From Mycobacterium cookii (GTDB lineage: Bacteria; Actinomycetota; Actinomycetes; Mycobacteriales; Mycobacteriaceae): a stretch of 64,000 nt of DNA. Under the pieces are notes generated by a model. That model worked only from the letters and a program-made list of their open reading frames with translations. It searched no databases and was not told the origin of the DNA. The position numbers and the translations under genes are program-made. Shown one piece after another: positions 31,626 through 40,104 of this stretch (its first letter is position 1; each line of letters opens with the position of its first letter). The stretch lies in assembly GCF_010727945.1 (NCBI RefSeq), contig NZ_AP022569.1:4774001-4838000 (forward strand). The letters run 5' to 3'.

Positions 31626-33418
31626 GCCAGCGCTCCCTGACCGTGATCCTGGTCTTCGAGCTTCGTGCCACGCAGCGACCAGCTCACCTCGAGCGGAATG
31701 GGCCCGTTGGGCAGCCAGGGCTGTTCGGCCACCGCGTCGGCCACCCTCCAGGTACCGCGCTCGATCACCCCCAGTGCGGCGTCGATCAGCTGGTAATGCT
31801 GAACTCCGCTGCCAAAGGCCTCGGACTCCACCCAGGCGATGACACACTCGCCCGGCTCGAAGGCGGCTTCGCGCTGCATGGCGTTGATCATGTCTGCATT
31901 GTGCAGGTGGCCGTCGCCGAAGTTGAAGCCGATCAGCGAGTTGCAGACAAACTCGCCTTCCCGGACCGTCCGGACGTCGATGTCGGGCAAATGGGTCAAC
32001 AACAACGAGTACAGACCGCGCGCCTGGCTATGCATACTGCGCCACGCACTCGTTTTCTGCAGAGTGATCTCCGCCCACTTCGGCTCGTAGCCGGCCGCGA
32101 TGAACTGGTCGATCTGATTGGACGCCGTTCGGGTGACCCGGTCCAGCTTCTGCTCGGTGCCCGGCGCGAAGGTCCACACCGCCGACGCCCAGTTGCCGGC
32201 GTATTGCCGCATCGAGGGCAGGAAGGACACTTTGTCCGGCCGCAGGTTGCCCAGGACGGGGTAGAACAGCAGCCCGGCGGCGATGATGAGTGCCAACCAG
32301 GACGGCGACATGTCCCACGGAGCGTAGCCGTTCCAGTTCGGGAAGCCGAGGAACAGGAAGACCGTGGTGTAGGCGAACACGACATTCCATTCCAGCGGCA
32401 CCGCCAGCGGGAAGGTCGAGATGATGAACAGGTGAAAACCCACCATCAGCAGCGCCGCAGCCAACGTCACCCACTTGTTGGTGGAGAAGAGCAGGATCAG
32501 CGGAGCGGCGATTTCGACCGTGGTGCCGTTGACGTGTGCCATGAAGTCGGCGAGCCGGGACGGCCGCATGTCGTGCCCGAAGTCGCGGTAATGCGCCCGC
32601 TTCACCCATTTGGGCGCGAATATCGTGTTGCTGACCATCGGCGGAATGACGTTGGAGAAGTGCTTACCGAACTTCGAGAAGCCGGCACCGACCCACACCA
32701 CCATGATCATGATCTTGAGCGCAACGATCATGTTGGTGAACGGCAGCACGGCGAAGAAGAACATCGCCGGCAAGTACTGCTCGCCACGAGTGCCCAGGAA
32801 AATCGTCTTGTCCCGCAAGCCGATCAGCACCAGCAGCACGATCGGCGCGACCAGCAGCGCGGGGTTCACCAGGCCGGATATGTTGTCCGGCAATGCCTTC
32901 GACAGCGAGTCGCTGTGCACCCCCGGTAAGAGCAGCGCGACGGCCAGGCTGACCAGCAGCGCCAGGTAAACCCCGACGTCGAACCAGGTGCGCCGGTCGC
33001 CATTGGTGAATGGCATCCACTTCCACGGGCGCAGCCGGATGGTTCCGGTGCGGGCCCAGAACAAGATGCCGCCGGTCATCGGCTTGACCTTGCCGGCCAA
33101 CGGCCCCCAAGAGCCGGCCACTCCGATAGCTTCGAGCAGCACGGTCCACAGGATGAGCTTCTGGTAGACGATCGGTTGGTTCCACCATTCGGTGACATGC
33201 CAAAAGGCGGGCAGTCCCGACGTCAGCGTCGCGACGGCAATACCGCCCACTGCGAAGAAGATGACCAGCTTCACGATGTAGATGGTGTGGATCATCTTGG
33301 GTGAGCCGAAGCCGTTTTCGGCCCAATCGGTGGCGAGGATCCGCATCCGTTCCATCAGCGGCTTCTGCAGGAAGGTATCCGGATCAACGTCCGGGAGATA
33401 GGGCTTGATAAATCCCAT
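31622..33418 (-). CDS. DUF3556 multi-pass membrane protein
   Basis: A 598-residue membrane protein with at least eight hydrophobic segments between residues 55 and 410, and a soluble C-terminal part of about 170 residues (from TEQKLDRVTRTASNQIDQFI). The overall plan, including GFSKFGKHF and WNGYAPWDM-type loops rich in aromatic residues, resembles DUF3556 proteins of mycobacteria and distantly the HTTM/vitamin K carboxylase-like fold. Function unknown. ATG 33418 follows GGAGCGAAGAC-like purines. It is the first gene of a pair with the FAD oxidoreductase and is divergent from a PucR regulator. Confidence 0.75.
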   Translation of the reverse strand: MGFIKPYLPDVDPDTFLQKPLMERMRILATDWAENGFGSPKMIHTIYIVKLVIFFAVGGIAVATLTSGLPAFWHVTEWWNQPIVYQKLILWTVLLEAIGVAGSWGPLAGKVKPMTGGILFWARTGTIRLRPWKWMPFTNGDRRTWFDVGVYLALLVSLAVALLLPGVHSDSLSKALPDNISGLVNPALLVAPIVLLVLIGLRDKTIFLGTRGEQYLPAMFFFAVLPFTNMIVALKIMIMVVWVGAGFSKFGKHFSNVIPPMVSNTIFAPKWVKRAHYRDFGHDMRPSRLADFMAHVNGTTVEIAAPLILLFSTNKWVTLAAALLMVGFHLFIISTFPLAVPLEWNVVFAYTTVFLFLGFPNWNGYAPWDMSPSWLALIIAAGLLFYPVLGNLRPDKVSFLPSMRQYAGNWASAVWTFAPGTEQKLDRVTRTASNQIDQFIAAGYEPKWAEITLQKTSAWRSMHSQARGLYSLLLTHLPDIDVRTVREGEFVCNSLIGFNFGDGHLHNADMINAMQREAAFEPGECVIAWVESEAFGSGVQHYQLIDAALGVIERGTWRVADAVAEQPWLPNGPIPLEVSWSLRGTKLEDQDHGQGALA

Positions 33419-33480
33419 CGTCTTCGCTCCTTCTGGCCAAGGTTTGGCGGTAACGATAGGAATGAGTGCGTCGGAGAGAC

Positions 33481-33495
33481 AGTCGTCATACGACT
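33481..33495. promoter_or_regulatory. Inverted repeat between DUF3556 and PucR genes
   Basis: AGTCGT and ACGACT, separated by CAT, form a 15-bp inverted repeat in the middle of the 161-bp divergent promoter region. Divergent gene plus adjacent regulator is the classic place for an operator. That the neighbouring PucR protein binds it is inference. Confidence 0.4.
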
Positions 33496-33579
33496 AACGT
33501 TCGCGTTGCTGTTGTTGCCTGAAGACAATGGTTGACGTGGGCGAATCGCCGACCGGCGGTCAGACCGAGGTCTACCGTG

Positions 33580-34866
33580 ATGGTGGTGGCAAAAGCGCGC
33601 GTTGACGAGGATGTCGATGTCAGCCGATACGTCGCTGAAACCGCCGATCGTTTGCACGCTCGGTTGGCAGACGTGTCGTCGAATATCTTTCGTTCCCTTG
33701 AGGATCAGATCCCTGACCTACGCGGCGATGCTCGGCTCATGGAGCTGCTCGGCGCCAGCGTCGAGGGAAACGTGGACACCGTCCTGCACGCGCTGCGCTA
33801 CGACATCGCCGTGGAGCGTGTCGAGGCGCCCACCGCGGCCCTGGAGTACGCCAGGCGATTGGCACAGCAAGGGATGCCCGTCAACGCGCTCGTTCGTGCG
33901 TATCGACTCGGTCAGCGCCGGATCAATGAGCTCGTTTTCGCCGAATTGCACGCGGTCGAGATTCCGGAGCCGATGAGGGTCAGGGTGATCGAGGCCATCA
34001 CTGCCACGTTGTTCGAGTACATCGACTGGATGTCGCAGCAGGTCGTCGCCGTCTATGAAGACGAACGCGAACACTGGCTGGAGAACCAAAACAGCCTTCG
34101 GGCCCTGCGAGTTCGGGAGGTCCTGGCCGCACACAAGACGGTCGACGTCGATGCGGCAACCACCTCGATCCGCTATCCGCTGCGTTGGCACCATCTGGGG
34201 CTCGTCTTGTGGTATCCGGACGTAAGTGCCGACGGCGACGAACTTGCGCGGCTGCAACGGTTTCTGCGCGAAGTGGGCGAATCCGCCGGTGCCGCCGCCG
34301 CCCCGATCTTTGTTGCCGCCGATCGAACGTGTGGGTGGGGCTGGCTGCCGTATCGTGCCGCGGCGGCTGAGGCTCCGACCAAGGTTCGCCAGTTCGCGCT
34401 CGCACAACTGGGTTCCCCGAGTGTGGCAATTGGGACGATGGCTGACGGCGTCGAAGGTTTTCGGCAGTCCCACCGGGAGGCGGAGACCGCCCGCAGCGTG
34501 GCGGTGATATCCAAAAGGCCGGAGCCGACGGTGATCTCGGCGGCCGACCCCGGGTTATCCGTGGTGGCGCGTCTTGGTGGCGACGTGGCCGCCACCCGCG
34601 ACTGGGTGGCCACTGTGCTAGGGGATTTGGCGATCGATAACGAGAACGACGGGCGTCTGCGTGAAACGCTGCGCGTTTTCCTAGGTTGTAATGCCAGCTA
34701 CAAGGTGGCTGCCGCGGAACTCAACCTGCACTTCAACTCGGTGAAGTATCGGGTGGGTCGCGCCGTCGCGCGGCGCGGCCGGGAGATTGGCAGGGACCGG
34801 CTCGACGTGGAACTGGCGTTGCTTGCCTGCCACTGGTACGGCGCGGCGGTTCTGCAGCCAAAATAA
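33580..34866 (+). CDS. PucR-family transcriptional regulator
   Basis: A 428-residue regulator. The N-terminal half is helical (RsbRD-like, about 15-165). The middle is the PucR GGDEF-like domain (about 170-330). The C-terminal PucR-type helix-turn-helix runs through FLGCNASYKVAAAELNLHFNSVKYRVGRA near 380-408. These proteins often control neighbouring catabolic or lipid genes in response to a small ligand. Divergent to the DUF3556/FAD-oxidoreductase pair, which it probably regulates. ATG 33580 is chosen; the frame is open to 33532. Confidence 0.88.
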   Translation: MVVAKARVDEDVDVSRYVAETADRLHARLADVSSNIFRSLEDQIPDLRGDARLMELLGASVEGNVDTVLHALRYDIAVERVEAPTAALEYARRLAQQGMPVNALVRAYRLGQRRINELVFAELHAVEIPEPMRVRVIEAITATLFEYIDWMSQQVVAVYEDEREHWLENQNSLRALRVREVLAAHKTVDVDAATTSIRYPLRWHHLGLVLWYPDVSADGDELARLQRFLREVGESAGAAAAPIFVAADRTCGWGWLPYRAAAAEAPTKVRQFALAQLGSPSVAIGTMADGVEGFRQSHREAETARSVAVISKRPEPTVISAADPGLSVVARLGGDVAATRDWVATVLGDLAIDNENDGRLRETLRVFLGCNASYKVAAAELNLHFNSVKYRVGRAVARRGREIGRDRLDVELALLACHWYGAAVLQPK

Positions 34867-34919
34867 GTCGGGGCCGCACCCCGAAAGGCGCTGCCCCGGT
34901 GGGGTTTCGGCGGAATGTA

Positions 34920-35102
34920 TCAGGCGGCTGCAACCTCGAGGCGACGGGGTGCCGTAAGCCGTGAGTAGCTGGCCGTACGAGCCGGTGCCGAAGTCCAGCG
35001 CCAGGACCGGACAGCGTGGACAGCGTGGACGGTGACCGGGATGAACAGCGGGAAGAGGACGAAGGCAATCATTCCGGCGAGGGTGAGGCAGGTCGTGATC
35101 AT
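34920..35102 (-). CDS. Small single-helix membrane protein (putative)
   Basis: A 60-residue reading frame with one hydrophobic helix (LAGMIAFVLFPLFIPVTVHA) followed by a basic, Ser/Thr/Ala-rich tail. Codons end almost wholly in G or C along the helix part, as in real genes here. GGAGG lies upstream on the minus strand but 15 bases away, a long distance, and an out-of-frame ATG lies between. I judge it a likely but unproven small gene; function unknown. Confidence 0.45.
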   Translation of the reverse strand: MITTCLTLAGMIAFVLFPLFIPVTVHAVHAVRSWRWTSAPARTASYSRLTAPRRLEVAAA

Positions 35103-35463
35103 GAGTGGCTCGCATTTCCTCCGCGAAGCGGAATAGTTGAGATAGGTTGTCGCACTGTCTGATCGGGCTAGCCAGGTCGATTCTCAGTTCAGCTGATCAG
35201 ACGCTGCGTTGCGTTCGTCGCGAAAGGTATCCGTGTGAGCTCGGCGAAGCGATGTCGCCGACCGACCAACATGCGGCGCGCACTTGTCTTTGGACAACAA
35301 AAGGGGCAGCGGAGACGCCCGGGCAAAACGGCACTATTTGACCGTCTATCAGCCATTTACAGCCGTGTCCTCGGTCCGACATTGTTCGTGGCCCCTTTGC
35401 GAGGCGCTCAACTCTGTCGCCAGGAACAACCATTTCCCATCGGCCGCGGACTATCTTTTCGGC
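35103..35463. other. 361-bp stretch without a convincing gene
   Basis: Lies between the small membrane ORF and the HdeD-like gene and is less GC-rich than its surroundings. Short open frames occur on both strands, but none has a ribosome binding site, GC-ending codons or a recognisable product. A short hairpin CCGC-GAA-GCGG occurs near 35120-35130. I see no repeat or RNA gene in it. Confidence 0.5.
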
Positions 35464-36036
35464 ATGACAACCAGTGAAAAGACCGTACTTGAGGGTCCGC
35501 TGCACCAGCTTGCTCGCAACACGTGGCAGTTGTTGCTCTCAATTGGCGTCCTGGGCGTGAGCCTCGGCGTCATCGTGCTCGCTTGGCCTGGCAAGACACT
35601 GTTGGTAGCGGGTGTCCTGTTCGGTATCTATTTGGTGGTATCCGGAGTCGGGTACGTGTTCGCCGCTTTCGGCACGCATGCCGGCGCCGCGATGAGAGTC
35701 CTGTCGTTCCTCACTGGCGTGGTATCGCTCGTATTGGGGTTCTTCTGCTTTCGCGACAAACTCGAATCGATCCTGCTTTTAGCCCTGTGGATCGGCATTG
35801 GCTGGCTGTTCCGTGGGGTGACCCTGCTTGCCGCGGCACTGTCGTTCGACCACCTGCCCGCACGCGGCTGGCAGGTGCTCTCCGGTGTGATCATCGTGAT
35901 CGGCGGCGGGGTGCTGATCATCTCCCCGCTCGATTCGATCGCGATCCTCACCTTGGTCGCCGGCTGGTGGCTGATCGTCATCGGCATCGTGGATGTGATC
36001 AGCGCGTTTCAGGTTCGCCACCGGCTGAAGGCGTGA
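35464..36036 (+). CDS. HdeD-family membrane protein (DUF308)
   Basis: A 190-residue membrane protein with six predicted helices in three hairpins separated by short loops, the pattern of HdeD/DUF308 (acid-resistance membrane proteins in enterobacteria). Features include GVSLGVIVLAWPGKTLLVAG, the repeated VVSGVGYVFAAF and GIVDVISAFQVRHRLKA end. In mycobacteria the role is unknown; stress-related membrane function is family inference. ATG 35464 gives a standard start MTTSEKTVLEGPLHQL; the longer frame from 35284 has poor codon use. It is convergent with the PucR gene. Confidence 0.85.
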   Translation: MTTSEKTVLEGPLHQLARNTWQLLLSIGVLGVSLGVIVLAWPGKTLLVAGVLFGIYLVVSGVGYVFAAFGTHAGAAMRVLSFLTGVVSLVLGFFCFRDKLESILLLALWIGIGWLFRGVTLLAAALSFDHLPARGWQVLSGVIIVIGGGVLIISPLDSIAILTLVAGWWLIVIGIVDVISAFQVRHRLKA

Positions 36037-36046
36037 CCTAGCGGGG

Positions 36047-37261
36047 TCAAGGCAGGCGCTGGTCGACTTCGAAGGCCAGGCACAGTTCGGCGATGTCCAG
36101 GGGCCGGGACAGCGAACGGTCGGTCAACTCCTCGATACGGCGGAGCCGGTGCCGCACGGTGTTGGGATGACAGAAGATCTTCGTCGCGGTGTCGTTAGCG
36201 GAGCCGCCCTCCTGCAACCACGCCTGGAACGTGTCGAGCAAGATCGTGCGCTCCGCGGTCGGAAGTTCTATCAATCGGCGTAGCACCGACGACCTGATCT
36301 TCCCCATGACTTCCGGGGCGCTCACCGCTGCGACGGCAAGCGGGGTGTCGTGGAACGCCGTGATCAGCGAGTCGGCCGACTGCTTCCCGGTGACCGCCAA
36401 CCGGGCGAATCGCAGTGCATCGCTGGTGTCGGCCAAGTCGTCAAACGGCGGGCTGATGCCGACCCGGACGGTCGCGACCTGGCTGAGCACGGTAGTCAAC
36501 GTGCTGATTGTGTCGCGTATCCGCACGTGCACGATGCCGACGTGTGAATCCGGCAGCAGCCGCCACGCCGACCGGATATCGCGGGCGGCGAGCTTGTTTT
36601 CGATCGCGGGCAAGCCCAGTTTCCCGATGGCCGGTAACTCGGCTGCGACGACGACGTACGGCCCAGTGGTCGGCAGCCGGAGCAAATCGGCTGCTTCCCA
36701 AAGGCTTTGGCTGTCGGTTATCCGCCGAGACAGCAACGCCTCGACCAACGCCGACCGTTCCTCCTCCTGCTCCAAGATCTGCTGGGTCAGCTGCTGGCGG
36801 TAGGCGCTGGCCATCGCTTGAGTGAAGGTGTCCTGGGCAAGAAAGACGCGCGCGGTGGCGTCCAGAATCGATTCGGTGGGTATTCCCGCGGCGCGCCCGC
36901 CGGCAAGGGTCTGCTCCCACATGAACCGGAACCCGATGCGGTAGGCCGTCATCACCGCCGGCAACGGCAAGCCGACGAGCGCGCGTGCAATTCCGACGTT
37001 CTCGGCAGGCGATACATCGACGTCGCCGTGCGCCGAAAGCGAGTGGAAGACAAACGTCAGGTTTGCCTCGCAACTTGCAGCCACTTCGTCTTTCGTGACG
37101 ACGTTGCCGTCGCGGTACGCGTCGATCTCCCGGAACAGCCGATCAGCCAGCGCCTGGCCCAGCGCGGGGGCACGAGCCAGCATCAGCTTGCTGAGCTCGA
37201 CGATGTGCGGATCGGGTTCGGCGCCGTGCCGGACCTCGCCGGCGTGCGATACCGCGCTCAT
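36047..37261 (-). CDS. PucR-family transcriptional regulator
   Basis: A 404-residue regulator with the same plan as the one at 33580: a helical N-terminal domain (about 20-170), a GGDEF-like middle domain with GPYVVVAAELPAIG, and a C-terminal helix-turn-helix with CHPNTVRHRLRRIEELTDRS. The start ATG lies at 37261. It ends 10 bp from the convergent HdeD gene. The target is not clear from context; the decayed copy at 37414-37794 is its close relative, so a duplication or a lost divergent partner may be involved. Confidence 0.88.
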   Translation of the reverse strand: MSAVSHAGEVRHGAEPDPHIVELSKLMLARAPALGQALADRLFREIDAYRDGNVVTKDEVAASCEANLTFVFHSLSAHGDVDVSPAENVGIARALVGLPLPAVMTAYRIGFRFMWEQTLAGGRAAGIPTESILDATARVFLAQDTFTQAMASAYRQQLTQQILEQEEERSALVEALLSRRITDSQSLWEAADLLRLPTTGPYVVVAAELPAIGKLGLPAIENKLAARDIRSAWRLLPDSHVGIVHVRIRDTISTLTTVLSQVATVRVGISPPFDDLADTSDALRFARLAVTGKQSADSLITAFHDTPLAVAAVSAPEVMGKIRSSVLRRLIELPTAERTILLDTFQAWLQEGGSANDTATKIFCHPNTVRHRLRRIEELTDRSLSRPLDIAELCLAFEVDQRLP

Positions 37262-37413
37262 ACTCCGAGACTTTATGCCTGGTCACCGGGGGGATGTGAG
37301 TGGTTAATCAAAGCGGACTCCGGGTTTCCCGGCGGGCGGTGGCGTCTGAGTCCTGCGTGGCAGTGGCGATGCGCGGCACATGAAGGGGCGAGGGCCGAAT
37401 CCATGACGACTGC

Positions 37414-37794
37414 AGCGTGGATGAGGTCGCCAGTTGTCTGCGGCTGCGAAAGGATGGCCCTTTCTGGTCATTGCCGCCAGCGTTGGCTGCGATGATGTCG
37501 AGCCGCTGAGGGCGATCGAATCGGCCCGATTGGCAGGTCGGGATCGTCTGCGTCAAATCCGGGCAACAATTCGACGAGGTTGTCGCCTTGGTGTCTCGTA
37601 TTCGAGATGTTTCCGGGTGTGGCAAGAAACCGACGCCTCGTTTGGTCGTCTGCGCTCAACGACTTTGTTGTCACCCCAACACCGTGCCCTACCGACTGCA
37701 GCGGATAGAGAAACGAACCGGACTATCCCATTCTCGCCCAAGGGATATCGCAGAACTCTGCTTGGCCTTCGAGGTGCATCGCCGGCTCATCTGA
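37414..37794 (+). pseudogene. Decayed PucR-family regulator fragment
   Basis: Three pieces in different frames resemble the C-terminal half of PucR at 36047-37261. Near 37420 the frame reads DEVASCLRLRKDGPF, like the AADLLRLPTTGPY region. It then shifts to PFLVIAAS and RAIESARLAGRDRLRQIRA, like PYVVVAA and PAIENKLAARDIRSAWR. From about 37660 it reads CCHPNTVPYRLQRIEKRTG and DIAELCLAFEVHRRLI before a stop, like CHPNTVRHRLRRIEELTD and DIAELCLAFEVDQRLP. No intact N-terminal part is present. Opposite in strand to its relative. A truncated, frameshifted relic. Confidence 0.75.
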
Positions 37795-37907
37795 ATCGAC
37801 TGCAACGCCTCTTGTTCACGATGCCGGAACCTACGGCGGGTACGAGGCAACATTCATACCCAAATGCCAGCGGTTGTTGCACCGACGAACTGTCAGAATT
37901 AGTCCCC

Positions 37908-38360
37908 ATGGACCGAGAAAAATTGAAGATTACGACCCATCCCCCTCAGCTCATTCCGCACCGATTGTTACGCAATAATCGAATTCACCATCCAGCCGTG
38001 CTCGATGAGGCGAAGAGACGGCGCGAGAGTATCCAGCTGCGACTGGCCGATCGAATCACCGCATTCGCCGGTTCGATGAACTTCGTCTGGATCCACGCGA
38101 TCCTTTTCGCCGTGTGGATGCTCGTTCTGGAACAGAATCCTTGGCCGACACTGACTCTGGTGGTTTCACTCGAAGCGATATTCCTGTCAACGTTCGTCAT
38201 GATCGGCCAGAACCGACAATCGGCGTTCCAACAGGCCAAAGCTGACCACGACTTTGAAGCGCAGGAACTGGAACTCAAAACCAACACCGATCTGACGCGC
38301 CAAATCCATGTCCTCACAGAGGAATTGCACAGGCGCGTGATCGGCCCGTCTGGCTCTTGA
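37908..38360 (+). CDS. DUF1003 membrane protein
   Basis: A 150-residue protein with the DUF1003 pattern: QLRLADRITAFAGSMNFVWI leading into two transmembrane helices (about 55-75 and 85-100), then SLEAIFLSTFVMIGQNRQS and a charged coiled C-terminus with DHDFEAQELELKTNTD. Family function unknown. ATG 37908 is chosen; the frame is open far upstream through the PucR relic, and an ATG at about 37821 is also possible. No clear Shine-Dalgarno. Codons are less GC-biased than in neighbours, as in the adjacent relic, which hints at transferred DNA. Confidence 0.8.
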   Translation: MDREKLKITTHPPQLIPHRLLRNNRIHHPAVLDEAKRRRESIQLRLADRITAFAGSMNFVWIHAILFAVWMLVLEQNPWPTLTLVVSLEAIFLSTFVMIGQNRQSAFQQAKADHDFEAQELELKTNTDLTRQIHVLTEELHRRVIGPSGS

Positions 38361-38590
38361 CGAGTGGCAAGCCGATCAGATGCGTTGCGCGCCTGCGGCC
38401 CGCAGATCGGCGCGCACAGGAATGCGGGCGCTTGAGCGTGGGGCTGCGGCGACCAACTGTGCGGCGTCACACGTGAGCGGCCAGCTTGTTGTTTCCACCG
38501 ACATTGTTATGCGAGTTCGTCGAGCGGACGATTGGAATCCTCGGGACAAGCCCTGAACCGGGCAGCCGATTAGATCCGCAGAGGTACACC

Positions 38591-40102
38591 ATGACCAGCC
38601 TGAGCGCCAATCTCTTCGCATCCGCAGAGCGCCACCCCAATCGCATTGCGCTGCGTTGCGACGACCTGCAATTCACCTTCGCTGAGTTCGACGCGGCGGC
38701 GGCCCGGGTGGCGACGCTGCTCGAACAAGCCGGAATCGAACCGGGGGACCGGGTCGGCGTGATGCTGCCCAATACGCCCGCGTTCGCTATCGCGTTCTAC
38801 GGGATCATGTATCGCGGCGCTGTTGCGGTCCCGATGAATCCGCTGCTCAAGGCGCGGGAGGTGACCTACTACCTGTCCAACAGCGGCGCCAAGGCGTTGT
38901 TCGGGTCACCCGGGTTCGCCGACGAGGCCAGCGCCGGCGCCGACGAAACGGGCTCGCAGTGCTGGATTGTCGACGACGCCGGCCTGATGGACGTGATCGC
39001 CGACCTGCCCGCGCAAGAGTCACCCGTAGAACGCGGCGCCGACGACGTCGCGGTCATCCTGCACACCTCCGGAACCACCGGAAAACCGAAGGGCGCCATG
39101 CTCACGCACGGCAACCTGGGCCGCAACGCCGACGTAAGTGTCCGCACCCTGGTCGAAACCGGGCAGGACGACGTCGTGATGGGCTGCTTGCCGCTCTTTC
39201 ACGTATTCGGCCTGACCTGCGGCCTCAACGGGGCGGTGCTGTCAGGTGCGACGTTGACGCTGATCCCTCGATTCGACCCGCGCAAGGCGCTCGAGGTGAT
39301 CGTGCGCGACGCCGTCACGGTGTTTCAAGGGGTGCCGACGATGTATTCGGCGCTGCTGGGCGTGGCCGACGAGGCCGCGGCGGAGGCGACGCGCACGTTG
39401 CGGGTCTGCGTCTCGGGTGGTGCGGCGATGCCGGTACAGGTTCTCACCGACTTCGAGAAGGCTTTCGGCTGCACCGTTTTGGAGGGCTACGGGCTCTCCG
39501 AGAGCTCACCGGCCGCCGCATTCAACCATCCGAACCGGGAGCGCAAGGTGGGTTCGATAGGTACTCCGATCGAAGGCGTGCAGATGCGGGTCGTCGACGT
39601 GAACGGCGCTGAGGTACCGCAGGGCAACACCGGCGAGATCCAGATCCGCGGACACAACGTGATGAAGGGCTACTGGAACCTGCCCGACGCGACCAAGGCC
39701 ACGATCACACCGGACGGTTGGCTGGCGACCGGTGACGTAGGACGCGTCGACGAGGACGGCTACTTCTACATAGTCGACCGGACCAAGGACATGATCATCC
39801 GGGGCGGCTACAACGTCTATCCCCGCGAAATCGAGGAAGTGCTCTACGAGCATCCCGCGGTGGCCGAAGCCGCGGTCATCGGCGTCCCGCACGACTCGCT
39901 GGGCGAGGAAGTCGGGGCGGCTGTGGCGCTGAAGGACGGGGCGGAAGTGCACCCGGACGAACTGCGCGACTTCGTCAAGGAGCGGGTGGCCGCCTACAAA
40001 TATCCGCGCCGGGTCTGGTTGGTCGACGCGCTGCCCAAGGGGCCCACCGGCAAGGTGCAAAAACGCGATATCACCGTTCCGACAACCGAAAGCACACGAT
40101 AG
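38591..40102 (+). CDS. Acyl-CoA ligase (long-chain fatty acid type)
   Basis: A 503-residue adenylate-forming enzyme activating a carboxylic acid to its CoA thioester. The AMP-binding P-loop is LHTSGTTGKPKGAMLTHGN near 157-175, followed by YGLSESSPAAAFN, the hinge-region DRTKDMIIRGGYNVYPREIE and the C-terminal catalytic lysine in PKGPTGKVQKRD. AGAGG lies just upstream of ATG 38591. It is the first gene of a tight four-gene run; the next ATG is 2 bp after its stop. In this context it probably supplies hydroxyacyl- or acyl-CoA to PhaC or reactivates acids released by PhaZ (inference). Confidence 0.92.
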   Translation: MTSLSANLFASAERHPNRIALRCDDLQFTFAEFDAAAARVATLLEQAGIEPGDRVGVMLPNTPAFAIAFYGIMYRGAVAVPMNPLLKAREVTYYLSNSGAKALFGSPGFADEASAGADETGSQCWIVDDAGLMDVIADLPAQESPVERGADDVAVILHTSGTTGKPKGAMLTHGNLGRNADVSVRTLVETGQDDVVMGCLPLFHVFGLTCGLNGAVLSGATLTLIPRFDPRKALEVIVRDAVTVFQGVPTMYSALLGVADEAAAEATRTLRVCVSGGAAMPVQVLTDFEKAFGCTVLEGYGLSESSPAAAFNHPNRERKVGSIGTPIEGVQMRVVDVNGAEVPQGNTGEIQIRGHNVMKGYWNLPDATKATITPDGWLATGDVGRVDEDGYFYIVDRTKDMIIRGGYNVYPREIEEVLYEHPAVAEAAVIGVPHDSLGEEVGAAVALKDGAEVHPDELRDFVKERVAAYKYPRRVWLVDALPKGPTGKVQKRDITVPTTESTR

Positions 40103-40104
40103 TC

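Noticed and set aside
35197..35505. Minus- and plus-strand frames of about 80-100 codons upstream of the HdeD gene
   Set aside because: No ribosome binding site, poor codon bias and no recognisable domain; the HdeD start at 35464 explains the end of the plus-strand frame.
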